Positions 8,156 through 16,915 are shown, numbered from the stretch's first letter. The stretch is 64,000 bases of DNA from Kribbella sp. VKM Ac-2569 (GCF_004216905.1 NZ_SGXJ01000001.1:2294001-2358000); one strand, 5' to 3'. Translations and numbers: made by a program. The notes: generated by a model from the letters alone, not told the origin.

Positions 8156-9379
8156 ATGGCGCTCGCGGTCGGCGTGGTCGGTCCCGAGGACCTGGTCCAG
8201 CGGGTGATGGTCGTCGGCGCTCCGAGCGGGACCGTGCTCGTGCCGCTGGCGTACCGGCACGAGACCGAGGCGGTCGAGCTCGTCGAGCAGGCGCACAGAG
8301 AAGTCGACGCGTTCCTGTTCACCGGCGTCGTCCCGTACACGATCGCCACCGAGGCCGGGGTGATCGACCGGCCGGCCATGTACGTCTCGTACGACGGCGC
8401 GACCTTGCTGCGCGCCCTCGTCGAGCTCCTGCGGCTCGGCCACAACGTCACCCAGTTCTCGATCGACACGCTGCGGCGGTCCGAGGTGCTGGAGACCCTG
8501 ATCGAAGCGAAGCTGCCGACGGACCAGATCCAGGTGCTGCCGTACCGGCCGGTCCTGACCTCGGACGACATCGTCGAATTCCACCGCACCGCCCGCGAGA
8601 AGCACGACACCAAGGTCGCGATCAGCTGCCTGGGGTCGGCGTTCCACCTGATCGAGAACGAGATGCCGTCGGTCCGGCTCGCCCCGTCGCGGTACTCGAT
8701 CCGCTCCACCCTGCAGGCCCTGATCCTCACCACGACCGGCCAGCACGTCGGCGACGCCCAGGTCGCACTCGGCGTCATCGACCTCCCCGAACCGGACGAC
8801 GCCCTCGCCGCGGACCTCATCACCCTCGGCGGCAGCCTCGCCGCCCTCCCCGACGGCCGGCATCTCGTCGTCACCACCCGCGGGCTCCTGGAGCAGGCGA
8901 CCGAACAGTTCTCCCGGATGCCCCTGCTCGACCACCTAGCAGCCCGGCACAGCACGGCGTACGTCGGTTTCGGCGTCGGCCGTACGGCGGCTGAAGCCGA
9001 GGCGCTCGCCCGTCGCGCCGTGGGCCGCGCCGCCTCGATCGGCTCCGTCGCCGGTGTCGTCTCGATGTCCGACGACGTCGAGATCGTCATCGAACCCTCC
9101 GGCGACCAGCCGTCCGGCGCCCGCGGCACCGAAAGCCTCCCGCTGCTCGCCCGCCGGGTCGGCCTCAACACCCAGACCCTCGCCCGGATGCGCGAACTCA
9201 CCGCCACCCTCCCCGACGGCCTCACCACCCAAGACGTCGCCGACCACCTCGCCGTCCAGCTCCGCACCGCCCGCCGAGTCCTGAAACGCCTCGAACGAGC
9301 CGGCCTAGCCGCCCCCACCGGCACCCAACAACACGGCCGCACCGGCCGCCCACCCACGGTCTACCTCATCCGCCTCTAG
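8156..9379 (+). CDS. Putative ligand-sensing transcriptional regulator with C-terminal winged helix
   Basis: This 407-residue protein matches no common regulator family that I can name. Residues 1-215 look like an alpha/beta receiver or PrpR_N-like sensory domain (GVVPYTIATEAG, YVSYDGATLLRAL). Residues about 220-320 include FGVGRTAAEAEALARRA, a pattern seen in degenerate GGDEF/cyclase-like domains of some regulators. The last 75 residues form a winged helix (LTTQDVADHLAVQLRTARRVLKRLERAGL). ATG 8156 follows GAGG at about 10 nt. One of the three shared operators lies upstream, so it is the natural candidate to control this locus. The regulatory role is inferred. Confidence 0.7.
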   Translation: MALAVGVVGPEDLVQRVMVVGAPSGTVLVPLAYRHETEAVELVEQAHREVDAFLFTGVVPYTIATEAGVIDRPAMYVSYDGATLLRALVELLRLGHNVTQFSIDTLRRSEVLETLIEAKLPTDQIQVLPYRPVLTSDDIVEFHRTAREKHDTKVAISCLGSAFHLIENEMPSVRLAPSRYSIRSTLQALILTTTGQHVGDAQVALGVIDLPEPDDALAADLITLGGSLAALPDGRHLVVTTRGLLEQATEQFSRMPLLDHLAARHSTAYVGFGVGRTAAEAEALARRAVGRAASIGSVAGVVSMSDDVEIVIEPSGDQPSGARGTESLPLLARRVGLNTQTLARMRELTATLPDGLTTQDVADHLAVQLRTARRVLKRLERAGLAAPTGTQQHGRTGRPPTVYLIRL

Positions 9380-9409
9380 CGGCCGGGATGTGCGGAAAGA
9401 AGTTTGCAC

Positions 9410-10201
9410 CTACCGCCAAAAATGTTCCGCAAAGAAGCGTGCGGCTTCGTTCGCCACGGCGTACCAGTCGTCGCGAAGGTCGTGCCGCCCTCCGTCGATC
9501 GCCAAGAGACGCGACGGCGCGCCGACTGCGAGCAGGGCACGATGGAGTCGTTCGGCCTGCTCGTACGGGACGGTCTCGTCGGCGGTGCCGTGGATGATCA
9601 GGAAGGGCGGTGCGCCGGCGCTGACCTGCGCAATCGGACTTGCCGCGCGCAGCTGTTCGCGATGCGTGGACACCTCGCCTCCAACCAACGCGGTGACTGG
9701 CGAAGGGCGGTCGATCCGCATGGCCCCGCCGGGACGGAGGAGGTCGGTCGGACCGCTGATCGTCACCACTGCATGGACGTTCGCCACCGCCGTACGGCGA
9801 GATGAGGCGAGGCCGGCGAGGGCTGCGAGGTGTCCTCCGGCGGACTGTCCCCAGATGCCGATGCGATCAGGATCGATCGGAAGGCCGAGCGGGTTGCGGT
9901 ACATCCAGTCCAGGGCGGCCTGTACGTCGTGCAGTTGCGCGGGAAAGATCACCTGCCCGCTGTGACGGACGGAGATGGCAACCGTCAGGAAGCCTGCTCG
10001 AACCAGCGCGGGATTCGCGAACGGCAGCAGTGCGGACGAGCGATCGCCCGGTCCCCAGCCTGGACATCCATCGATCCGTACGACGGTCGGGACCGGGTTG
10101 GTGGGCAGGGGTGCCGGACCTAGTACGTCGAGGCAGAGGTCGATGCCGTCGGGGCTGGCGTAGCGAATGTCAGGGAGCAGGGTGAACTCGGACGCAGACA
10201 T
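9410..10201 (-). CDS. Alpha/beta hydrolase (esterase/peptidase-like)
   Basis: This 263-residue alpha/beta-hydrolase-fold enzyme of the BD-FAE/dienelactone-like esterase group has nucleophile Ser in GQSAGGH (near residue 118), acid Asp in HGTADETVP and His in GGRHD near the C-terminus. The usual HGGG oxyanion loop is changed to DGCPGWG, which is unusual and may alter specificity. There is no signal peptide, so it is cytoplasmic. It converges on the preceding regulator gene with a 30-bp gap. The substrate is unknown. Confidence 0.85.
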   Translation of the reverse strand: MSASEFTLLPDIRYASPDGIDLCLDVLGPAPLPTNPVPTVVRIDGCPGWGPGDRSSALLPFANPALVRAGFLTVAISVRHSGQVIFPAQLHDVQAALDWMYRNPLGLPIDPDRIGIWGQSAGGHLAALAGLASSRRTAVANVHAVVTISGPTDLLRPGGAMRIDRPSPVTALVGGEVSTHREQLRAASPIAQVSAGAPPFLIIHGTADETVPYEQAERLHRALLAVGAPSRLLAIDGGRHDLRDDWYAVANEAARFFAEHFWR

Positions 10202-10271
10202 CTGGTCGATCGCCTCCTCGGGACGAACTCGACCGTGGCATTGGGACGATGCCGAGGTCCAGAGCGATCCT

Positions 10272-11288
10272 CTAGGGGGCGATGACGGTTACTCCGGCGG
10301 GGGTGCCGTTGGTGAGATCTGCCAGGGCGGCTGGGGTTTCTTCGAGGGTGATGGTGCGGGTGATGAGTTGCTGAGGGTTGAGGTTGCCGGTGGCAACTAG
10401 GTCGAGCATCTCGGGGTAGGCGTGGGCGGGCATGCCGTGACTGCCGAGCCAGGTGAGTTCCTGGCCGATGAGGCGGCCTACGTCGAGGTTGACGCCGGAC
10501 GGGAGCAGTCCGATCTGGACGTGACGACCTCGCGGGCGGAGGGCTTGCAGGGCTTGCTGGACAACGTCGTTGGAGCCGAGCGCATCGATGGTGACGTGAG
10601 CGCCACCTAGATCATGGATCTGCGCAACGGTGTCTGCAGACGCGTGGATCGCGTGTACGGCGCCGTACTCCCGGGCCAGCTGTAGTGCTTCGGAGTTGGT
10701 GTCGATGGCGATGACCTCGGCGCCGAGGGCCGCCGCGATCATGACGGCTGACAGGCCGACGCCACCGCAGCCGAAGACGGCTACGCGTTCGCCCGCGACG
10801 ACCTGCCCTACCTGGTGGACGGCGCGGAACGACGTCGCGAAGCGGCAACCCAGACCCGCGGCAGTCGCGAAATCCATGTCGTCGGGCAGCCGCACCAGGT
10901 TCACCTCGGCGTACGGCACAGCGACGTACTCGGCGAACGAACCCCAGTAGTTGAACCCAGGCTGCAACTGATTGGGGCACACCTGCTGATTGCCCTCCAG
11001 GCACTGTTCGCACGCACCGCACGCGCAGATGAACGGCGTCGTGACCCGATCCCCGACCGCCCACCCGGAGACGCCGGCCCCGACCGCGGCGATCGTCCCA
11101 GCAAGCTCATGCCCCGGGACATGCGGCAGCACGATGTCGGAGTCATGCCCCATCCACCCATGCCAGTCGCTACGACACAGCCCGGTCGCCTCAACCTTCA
11201 AAACCACCGAACCGTCCGCAACCGCAGGCTCCGCAACCTCACGAACCTCAGGCAGTACGCCGTACGCCGAGATGACAACCGCTCGCAT
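10272..11288 (-). CDS. Zinc-dependent medium-chain alcohol dehydrogenase
   Basis: This 338-residue MDR-family NAD(P)-dependent dehydrogenase has catalytic zinc ligands in GLCRSDWHG (Cys near residue 37) and GHELAG (His near 60). The four-cysteine structural zinc loop CACGACEQCLEGNQQVC lies near residue 90, and the Rossmann motif GCGGVG near 173. Length and motifs fit the family fully. It lies just downstream of the MoaD-like gene on the same strand (13-bp gap), so it may be read from the riboswitch-controlled unit, though it probably has its own role. The substrate is unknown. Confidence 0.88.
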   Translation of the reverse strand: MRAVVISAYGVLPEVREVAEPAVADGSVVLKVEATGLCRSDWHGWMGHDSDIVLPHVPGHELAGTIAAVGAGVSGWAVGDRVTTPFICACGACEQCLEGNQQVCPNQLQPGFNYWGSFAEYVAVPYAEVNLVRLPDDMDFATAAGLGCRFATSFRAVHQVGQVVAGERVAVFGCGGVGLSAVMIAAALGAEVIAIDTNSEALQLAREYGAVHAIHASADTVAQIHDLGGAHVTIDALGSNDVVQQALQALRPRGRHVQIGLLPSGVNLDVGRLIGQELTWLGSHGMPAHAYPEMLDLVATGNLNPQQLITRTITLEETPAALADLTNGTPAGVTVIAP

Positions 11289-11301
11289 CAGAGCAGCTTA
11301 A

Positions 11302-11577
11302 TCAGCCGCCTGCGACCGCGGGGATGATGGAGACCTGGCCGCCGTCTTTGATCGTGGTCTGGAGGCCGTCGGCGAAGCGTACGTCGTCGTCGTCGACGTA
11401 CACATTCACGAACCGGCGCAGCTCGCCCGAGTCGTCCAGGACGCGGCCCTTGATCCCCGGGTACGACGCGTCGAGCGAGTCGAGCACCTCGGTCAGGGTC
11501 GCGCCCTCGGCGGACACCTCGGACACGCCCTGGGTGTAGGGCCGCAGGATGGTCGGGACGCGAACGCTCACACTCAC
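11302..11577 (-). CDS. MoaD/ThiS-family sulfur carrier protein (MetO-like?)
   Basis: This 91-residue beta-grasp protein ends in AVAGG, the diglycine C-terminus that is adenylated and thiocarboxylated in sulfur carriers. The GTG start overlaps the upstream threonine-synthase-family stop as GTGA, so the pair is translationally coupled and shares the SAM riboswitch at 12852-12991. No molybdopterin genes are nearby. From memory, a Streptomyces methionine route pairs a threonine synthase homologue with such a carrier (MetM/MetO) to make homocysteine from O-phosphohomoserine; the riboswitch here supports that reading. A CysO-like role is the alternative. Confidence 0.85.
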   Translation of the reverse strand: MSVSVRVPTILRPYTQGVSEVSAEGATLTEVLDSLDASYPGIKGRVLDDSGELRRFVNVYVDDDDVRFADGLQTTIKDGGQVSIIPAVAGG

Positions 11578-12836
11578 TGCAGGCCTGCCTTCACGAAGGC
11601 GTCGTACGACGCGGGGATGGTCACCTTGGGGCCGACCCGGTCGGCCACGGCGTCGAGCGTCTTCAGCCCGTCGCCGGAGTTGATGATGACGGTCTCGGCC
11701 TCGGGGTCGAGCTGCCCGGTCGCGATCAGCTTCTTCAGCGTCGCGACGGTCACCCCGCCCGCGGTCTCGGCGAAGATGCCCTCGGTCCGGGCCAGCAACT
11801 GGATGCCCTCAACGACCTCTTCGTCGCTGACGTCCTCGATCGCGCCACCGGTACGGCGGGCGACGTCCAGGACATAGGGTCCGTCGGCCGGGTTGCCGAT
11901 CGCCAGCGACTTCGCGATCGTGTCCGGCTTCACCGGCTTGACCACGTCGTGGCCGTCGCGGAACGCCTGCGCGACGGGCGAGCAGCCGGTCGCCTGCGCG
12001 CCGTAGATCTTGTAGTCGGTGGCGTCGACGAGACCGAGTTTGCCGAGCTCGGTGAAGCCCTTGTCGATCTTGGTCAGCTGCGAACCGGACGCGACCGGGA
12101 TCACGACCTGCTGCGGGATCCGCCAGCCGAGCTGCTCGGCGATCTCGAAGGCGAGCGTTTTGGAGCCTTCGGAGTAGTACGGGCGGACGTTCACGTTCAC
12201 GAACGCCCAGCCCTCCTCCTCACCGGCGATCTCGGAGGCCAGCTTGTTCACGTCGTCGTAGTTGCCGTCGACGGCGACCAGCGTGCCGCCGTACACCGCG
12301 GTGGTGATGATCTTGGCGCGCTCGAGGTCCTTCGGGATGAAGACGACCGAGCGGATGCCGGCCCGGGCCGCGGCCGCGGCGACCGCGTTGGCCAGGTTGC
12401 CGGTGGAGGGGCAGGCGAAGACCTTCATGCCCAGCTCGCGGGTGGCGCTCAACGCTGACGCAACCACCCGGTCCTTGAAGGAGTGGGTCGGGTTGCCGGA
12501 GTCGTCCTTCACCCAGAGCTTCTTGAGCCCGAGTTCGCGGGCCAGGTTCTGCGCGTCGACGAGCCGGGTGTAGCCGGGCTCGGTGTTCGGGAAGCTGGCC
12601 ACGTCCACGGGGACGGGCAGCAGCGGCTGGTACCGCCAGATGTTCTTGGGTCCGGCCTCGATCTGCTCACGGGTGATGGTCGGGTACTCGTACCCGACCT
12701 CGAGCGGACCGAAGCACTCCATACAGGCGTAGAACGGGCCGAGCGGCGACTTCGCCCCACAGGCCCGACAGCTCAGGTGCGTACCGTTGCCGAAGGCACC
12801 TTCACGGATCGTGTGGGTGGCGGCGGTCAGGCTCAT
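11574..12836 (-). CDS. thrC: Threonine synthase family PLP enzyme (possibly MetM-type homocysteine synthase)
   Basis: This 420-residue fold-type II PLP enzyme starts with a zinc-ribbon-like CRAC/CMEC pair (residues about 23-40). It carries the PLP lysine in NPTHSFKDR (near residue 117), the STGNLANA phosphate/PLP loop and the C-terminal NSGDGLK. By homology it is threonine synthase acting on O-phosphohomoserine. Two facts point instead to methionine: a SAM-I riboswitch in its leader and an overlapping sulfur-carrier gene. O-phosphohomoserine is also the substrate of the reported MetM/MetO route. Whether a second thrC exists elsewhere cannot be seen here. The start ATG follows GAGGGG. Confidence 0.93.
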   Translation of the reverse strand: MSLTAATHTIREGAFGNGTHLSCRACGAKSPLGPFYACMECFGPLEVGYEYPTITREQIEAGPKNIWRYQPLLPVPVDVASFPNTEPGYTRLVDAQNLARELGLKKLWVKDDSGNPTHSFKDRVVASALSATRELGMKVFACPSTGNLANAVAAAAARAGIRSVVFIPKDLERAKIITTAVYGGTLVAVDGNYDDVNKLASEIAGEEEGWAFVNVNVRPYYSEGSKTLAFEIAEQLGWRIPQQVVIPVASGSQLTKIDKGFTELGKLGLVDATDYKIYGAQATGCSPVAQAFRDGHDVVKPVKPDTIAKSLAIGNPADGPYVLDVARRTGGAIEDVSDEEVVEGIQLLARTEGIFAETAGGVTVATLKKLIATGQLDPEAETVIINSGDGLKTLDAVADRVGPKVTIPASYDAFVKAGLQ

Positions 12837-12851
12837 GAGTGAGGTTCCCCT

Positions 12852-12991
12852 CTCATCTTCCCCGCGAACACCGGATCTCGGCGGCGGGACGGATTTGGCA
12901 CCGTTCCACCGCGAGACGCCCCGGGCGGGGGCTCGACGGGGAGGGTTGCCGGGACTTCAACGGGCCGTTTCCCTCAGTCCCTCTGGATGAG
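12852..12991 (-). promoter_or_regulatory. SAM-I (S-box) riboswitch
   Basis: Read on the minus strand, the leader begins CTCATC (12991-12986) and ends GATGAG (12857-12852), closing helix P1. Between them are the S-box landmarks: CCAGAG with GGACTGAGGG, CGGCCCGTTGAAGTCC, CGGCAACC, then GGTGCCAAATCC. The 3' strand of P1 lies directly against GAGGGG, the ribosome binding site of the threonine-synthase-family gene, and a small GAGG-GGAA-CCTC hairpin covers it. Control is therefore probably translational, with SAM binding lowering expression. The motif is S-box type rather than SAM-IV. Known S-box leaders control methionine and SAM genes. Confidence 0.88.
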
Positions 12992-13058
12992 CTCCCCCGA
13001 GATTACCCAATCGGGTCCATATTGTGTCCTGTGATCCCACCATCCGAGACCGCCGATC

Positions 13059-14024
13059 TCAGCTGTGGCGACGCTCACGGAAAGTACGACGGTACGCCGA
13101 CGGCGATGTCTGGAGCTGCTTGGCGAAGTGGTGCCGCAACGTCACCGGGGTGGCGAACCCGGCCGCCGCCGCGATCTCCTCCACCGGCGCGTCCCCGGTC
13201 TCCAGCATCGTCAGCGCCGCCTGCACGCGCTGCGCGATCAGCCACTTGCCCGGCGTCGTCCCGGTCGCCTTGACGAAGTGCCGCAGATAGGTCCGCGGCG
13301 ACAACCCGGCCTGCCGGGCCAGATCGGGTACGCCGATGGGCTCGGCGAGACGCTCGAGCGCCCAGCCGAGACTCCGCGCGACCGAGGCGTCGTCGGGGTC
13401 CGGCGGAACCGGGGACTCGATGTACTGCGCCTGCCCGCCGGCCCGGTACGGCTGGATCACCAACCTGCGCGCGACCGCGTTCGCCACGGCGGCACCGTGA
13501 TCCTTGCGGACCAGGTGCATCGCCAGATCCAGTCCGGCCGCACAGCCCGCGCTCGTCAGCACATCTCCCTCGTCGGTGTACAGCGGCTCCGGATCCACGA
13601 GGATCTCCGGATAGCGCTCACGCAGGAGGTCGGCGTACCGCCAATGGGTGGTCGCGCGCCGGCCGTCGAGGAGACCGGCGGCCGCGAGCGCGAACGCACC
13701 GGAGCAGATCGACACGATCCGGGCGCCGCGCGCGTGCGCGTGCCGGAGCGCCTCGATCAGACCGGGAGAGGTTGCGCCCCTCGGATCCGCGACGCTCGGT
13801 ACGACGACCGTATCGGCGGCGGCGAACTCCTCGAGACCGTGCGGGCTGCTGAGCGTGGCACCGCCGATCACGCGGATCGGGTCGGGCGTCTCGGTGCAGA
13901 CCTTCAGCTCGTACCAGGGCTGGTCGATGTCCGGCCACACCAGGCCGAACACCTCGATGACGATGCCGGCCTCGAACGCGGTCATACCGTCGTACGCGAG
14001 GACCGACACGGTGGGCTGAGACAT
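13059..14024 (-). CDS. GlxA-family transcriptional regulator (DJ-1/PfpI + AraC)
   Basis: This 321-residue regulator has an N-terminal DJ-1/PfpI-like domain (residues about 5-180) with the nucleophile-elbow cysteine region IVSICSGAFALAAAG. A C-terminal AraC-type double helix-turn-helix follows (residues about 220-315; PDLARQAGLSPRTYLRHF and VEEIAAAAGFATPVTLRHHF). GlxA proteins generally regulate amine, amino acid or carbohydrate catabolic genes. No obvious target is adjacent: downstream is the riboswitch leader, and upstream is the tail of an antiporter gene. It is cytoplasmic. Confidence 0.9.
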   Translation of the reverse strand: MSQPTVSVLAYDGMTAFEAGIVIEVFGLVWPDIDQPWYELKVCTETPDPIRVIGGATLSSPHGLEEFAAADTVVVPSVADPRGATSPGLIEALRHAHARGARIVSICSGAFALAAAGLLDGRRATTHWRYADLLRERYPEILVDPEPLYTDEGDVLTSAGCAAGLDLAMHLVRKDHGAAVANAVARRLVIQPYRAGGQAQYIESPVPPDPDDASVARSLGWALERLAEPIGVPDLARQAGLSPRTYLRHFVKATGTTPGKWLIAQRVQAALTMLETGDAPVEEIAAAAGFATPVTLRHHFAKQLQTSPSAYRRTFRERRHS

Positions 14025-14179
14025 GTCAAAATCTTAGCGATAGTCGTCGTCAGCGCCACTTCTGCGGCGGCGCGCAGGCTCGGACGATGGAGGCATGTTC
14101 GAGAAGCTGAAGGAGTTCACCGCCGGAGTCCACGCCGCCTCCGCGATCAGCCACGGTCTCGAGCCGCCGGCTGCCGCGC

Positions 14180-15418
14180 TCAGGAACGCCGGTCGTCGAG
14201 CATCCGCATCAGCGGGGTCGCGGCAACGCCGTGCACAAGCACGCTCAGGACGACGGTGAAACCGACAGTCGCCCACAGCCAGGGCAGATCGGTGCGGAAG
14301 TCGGCGCCGGCGTACGCGAGATAGAACACCGACCCGACCCCACGGACCCCGAACGCGGCCGTCACCCACCGCTCGGAGCGGCGCATCGGGGTCCGGGCCA
14401 ACGAGATCCACGCGGTCACCGGACGAACCACCAGCACCAGCAGCGACCCGAGCGCGGCGCCGGCGAAGGTCAGCGGCGCGAGCAGGCCGTCCGTGATCGC
14501 CACTCCGAGCAGCAGCAGGATCCCCCAGGTGAGGATGTGCTCGAGCTGCTCGACGAACCCGTGCAGCTCCTCGTGGAAGTCGTGACTTCGCTCGGCCGCA
14601 CGCAGTGTCAGCGCCGCGACGAAGACCGCGATGAATCCGTAGCCGTGCAGCACCTGCGCCAGACCGTAGACGCCGAGCGTCATCGCGAGCGCCAGTACGG
14701 GCTCCCGTGAGTCGGCCAGCCGGAAGGTCCGCGACGGTGCGTCGAACGTCATCTTGCCGAGCAACCAGCCCACGCCGACGCCGACGGCAACGCCGATCAC
14801 CGTCCGGCCGATCAGGTCCCAGGCGAACCACTCGAGCGCCCAGTTGCCCACCGCGCCCTTGGTGGCCGCGAACACCGCGGCGTACACGAACGGGAAGGCA
14901 AGGCCGTCGTTCAGACCTGCCTCTGAGGTGAGTGCAAAACGAACCTCGTCGTCCTCCTCCGGCTCGGCGCCCGCGCCGGTCGTCGGCCCCTGCACCTGAA
15001 CGTCCGAGGCCAGCACCGGATCGGTCGGGGCGAGGACGGCGCCGAGCAGCAGGGCGGTTGCGGGTGCCAACCCGAGCAGCCATCCGGCGCCGGCGATCGC
15101 GGCGATGCAGGCCGGCATCGCGACCAGCAGGAGGCGCCACGTCACCGTCCATCGGCGCCATCCGATCGGCCGGTCGATCGCCAGCCCGACGCCCATCAAC
15201 GCGACCAGGATCGTCAGCTCGGCAACGTGCTTAGTGAGGCCTGGCTCGGCGATCGGACTCAATCGGTTGCGGTCGACCGCCAGGCCCAGCAGCAGGCCGG
15301 CACCGAGGAAGGCGATCGGCGCGGAGACGGCGTACCGGCGGAGCAGGCGCGGCAGGACGGCACCGAGCAGCAGGGCCAGGCCCGCCACGAGGTACAGGCC
15401 ATCCCCGTTGATTGTCAT
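14180..15418 (-). CDS. CPA1-family cation/proton antiporter (NhaP type)
   Basis: This 412-residue integral membrane protein has about 12 predicted helices. The signature of Na+/H+ exchangers is present near residue 130 (LAPTDPVLASDVQV), and a second conserved acidic helix near 180 (EAGLNDGLAFPFVY) carries the Asp expected for transport. The length is near the family norm without a long C-terminal regulatory tail. It follows the HhH-GPD gene by 22 bp on the same strand and may be co-transcribed. It likely exports Na+ or K+ in exchange for protons. Confidence 0.9.
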   Translation of the reverse strand: MTINGDGLYLVAGLALLLGAVLPRLLRRYAVSAPIAFLGAGLLLGLAVDRNRLSPIAEPGLTKHVAELTILVALMGVGLAIDRPIGWRRWTVTWRLLLVAMPACIAAIAGAGWLLGLAPATALLLGAVLAPTDPVLASDVQVQGPTTGAGAEPEEDDEVRFALTSEAGLNDGLAFPFVYAAVFAATKGAVGNWALEWFAWDLIGRTVIGVAVGVGVGWLLGKMTFDAPSRTFRLADSREPVLALAMTLGVYGLAQVLHGYGFIAVFVAALTLRAAERSHDFHEELHGFVEQLEHILTWGILLLLGVAITDGLLAPLTFAGAALGSLLVLVVRPVTAWISLARTPMRRSERWVTAAFGVRGVGSVFYLAYAGADFRTDLPWLWATVGFTVVLSVLVHGVAATPLMRMLDDRRS

Positions 15419-15440
15419 GGTGCTGGACCAGTGCCCCGGG

Positions 15441-16406
15441 CTACCTCAAGCGATGCGTTGCGCCCGGCGTGTGGGTGGGGAGCGACTTGCGGGGGCCGTA
15501 GCGAGGGTGGCCGATGCCGGTGAGCTCCAGGAGGCGCTGGACGCGGAAGCGGTGGCCGCGATACGGCTCGATCAGTTCGGCGCAGCCGTCGTCGTCCAGT
15601 TCCTCGCCGATCAGCGCGTACGACACGTTCCGCGACACGTGGTAGTCCGCGAACGAGAACGCGTCCGCGTCCCCGTGAGCCCGCTGCCGTACCTCGGCCG
15701 CCGTCCACACCCCGACCCCGGGCAGCGACCGCAGCCGCCGCTCGATCTCGTCGGAGTCGCTCAGCTCGAGCGTCCGCTCCAGCGCCTTCGCCCGCGTCGC
15801 CGCCGTGATGACCACCCGCGACCGCCGCCCCTCGACACCCGCCCGCAGCCACTGCCACGACGGGATCTGCCGCCACTCCTCGGGCGCCGGCGGCACCATC
15901 ATCTGCCGCCCGTCCGGAGGCGTCGGCCCCGGCGCAGGTTCGCCGTACTCACGCAGCAGCAGCCGCCACGCCCGGAACGCCTCCTTGCCGGTCACCACCT
16001 GCTCGATCCCGGCCGCCGCCATCGCCTCGAACACCGCCCGCGTCCGCGGCACGCGTACATCCGGGAACCGCCGCGCCGCGTCCACCAGCACCCGATGCTC
16101 CGGCAGCGGCTCGAACCCGTCCCAGCTGTCCCGCTCCCCCAGCAGCTCCGGCACACCGTCGAGCGCCCACTCCGACCCCGGCCCCCACGCCTCCGCCTCG
16201 ACAAACCCGGCGTACGGCGTCAACCGCAACAACACCGCCCCGTCCGGCGTCCGCGTGGCCCGCCAGACAGTCCGCCGTCCCGGATCAAACACGTACGCCG
16301 GATCCCCGGGCCCCTTGCGCAACCCCCCGATCACCGAATGCGGATCCACCACCCGCCCAGGACGCCAGACCCGCACCACCGAACTCACCGCCCCAGTCTG
16401 ACCCAC
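15441..16406 (-). CDS. HhH-GPD DNA glycosylase (3-methyladenine glycosylase II-like)
   Basis: This 321-residue base-excision repair enzyme has a helix-hairpin-helix in LRSLPGVGVWTAAEVRQRA (near residue 240), followed by the catalytic Asp region DADAFSFADYHV. That resembles AlkA and the 3-methyladenine DNA glycosylases of actinobacteria. No iron-sulfur cluster cysteines follow, unlike MutY/Nth. The start could be GTG 16406 or GTG 16388; both precede VRVWRPGRVVD. It is divergent from the small membrane protein gene at 16448 with only 41 bp between them. Confidence 0.85.
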   Translation of the reverse strand: MGQTGAVSSVVRVWRPGRVVDPHSVIGGLRKGPGDPAYVFDPGRRTVWRATRTPDGAVLLRLTPYAGFVEAEAWGPGSEWALDGVPELLGERDSWDGFEPLPEHRVLVDAARRFPDVRVPRTRAVFEAMAAAGIEQVVTGKEAFRAWRLLLREYGEPAPGPTPPDGRQMMVPPAPEEWRQIPSWQWLRAGVEGRRSRVVITAATRAKALERTLELSDSDEIERRLRSLPGVGVWTAAEVRQRAHGDADAFSFADYHVSRNVSYALIGEELDDDGCAELIEPYRGHRFRVQRLLELTGIGHPRYGPRKSLPTHTPGATHRLR

Positions 16407-16447
16407 ACCGCCGACAAACCGCTCCGACCTGTTCGATACTGGGTGGT

Positions 16448-16915
16448 ATGACCGCCTGGCAGTGGGTGAAGTTGGTTGGGAACTTTGTCAATCTGTCCAC
16501 GGTTGCCGGGGCGGTTGTGGGGGTTCTGGGGCGGGCGACGTTCAGTCGCGGGCCTCGGGGGTTGTTCTTTGCGACTGGGTACAAGCTCGGGTTTCCGATC
16601 GCGGGGGCGTTCACGATCGGGAATGTCGTGCTGAGCAAGCACGAGCGGGCGTACTTCGAGGACCCGGCGCTCGTCCGGCACGAGGAGCGGCATTCGTGGC
16701 AGTACTTCTGCCTGATCGGGCTGCCGCTGCTCCCGCTGTACGTCGTGGGCGTGGTCGTCTCGTTCCTGCTCACCGGCGACCCGGCGTCACGCAACCCGTT
16801 CGAACGTCTCGCCGACCTGAAGGAGGGCGGGTACGTCGAGCGCCCGATCCAGCCGATCGGCAAGACCGTGACGCAGGCGTTCAGCGGGCTGAGATCGCGT
16901 CCGAAAGGGCCGTGA
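16448..16915 (+). CDS. Small membrane protein with HEERH (HExxH) motif
   Basis: This 155-residue protein has an N-terminal hydrophobic segment (residues about 5-30), a motif VRHEERHSWQYF near residue 77 and a strongly hydrophobic segment right after it (residues about 85-110). HEERH fits the zinc-protease pattern HExxH, and the following Q-Y next to a membrane helix resembles small membrane proteins with H-E-x-x-H-x-x-Q. No third zinc ligand is obvious. The function is not known to me. Its 3' end overlaps the convergent otsB gene by 35 bp. Confidence 0.8.
   Translation: MTAWQWVKLVGNFVNLSTVAGAVVGVLGRATFSRGPRGLFFATGYKLGFPIAGAFTIGNVVLSKHERAYFEDPALVRHEERHSWQYFCLIGLPLLPLYVVGVVVSFLLTGDPASRNPFERLADLKEGGYVERPIQPIGKTVTQAFSGLRSRPKGP

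Noticed and set aside
7944..8156. A 70-codon frame covering the region before the regulator gene
   Set aside because: It runs through the inverted-repeat operator, has no homology-like pattern, and its only link is a stop overlapping the next ATG.
14034..15161. A 375-codon frame overlapping the antiporter gene
   Set aside because: It is a same-strand shifted frame rich in Arg/Gly/Ala, while the other frame has about 12 helices and the TDPVLASD motif.
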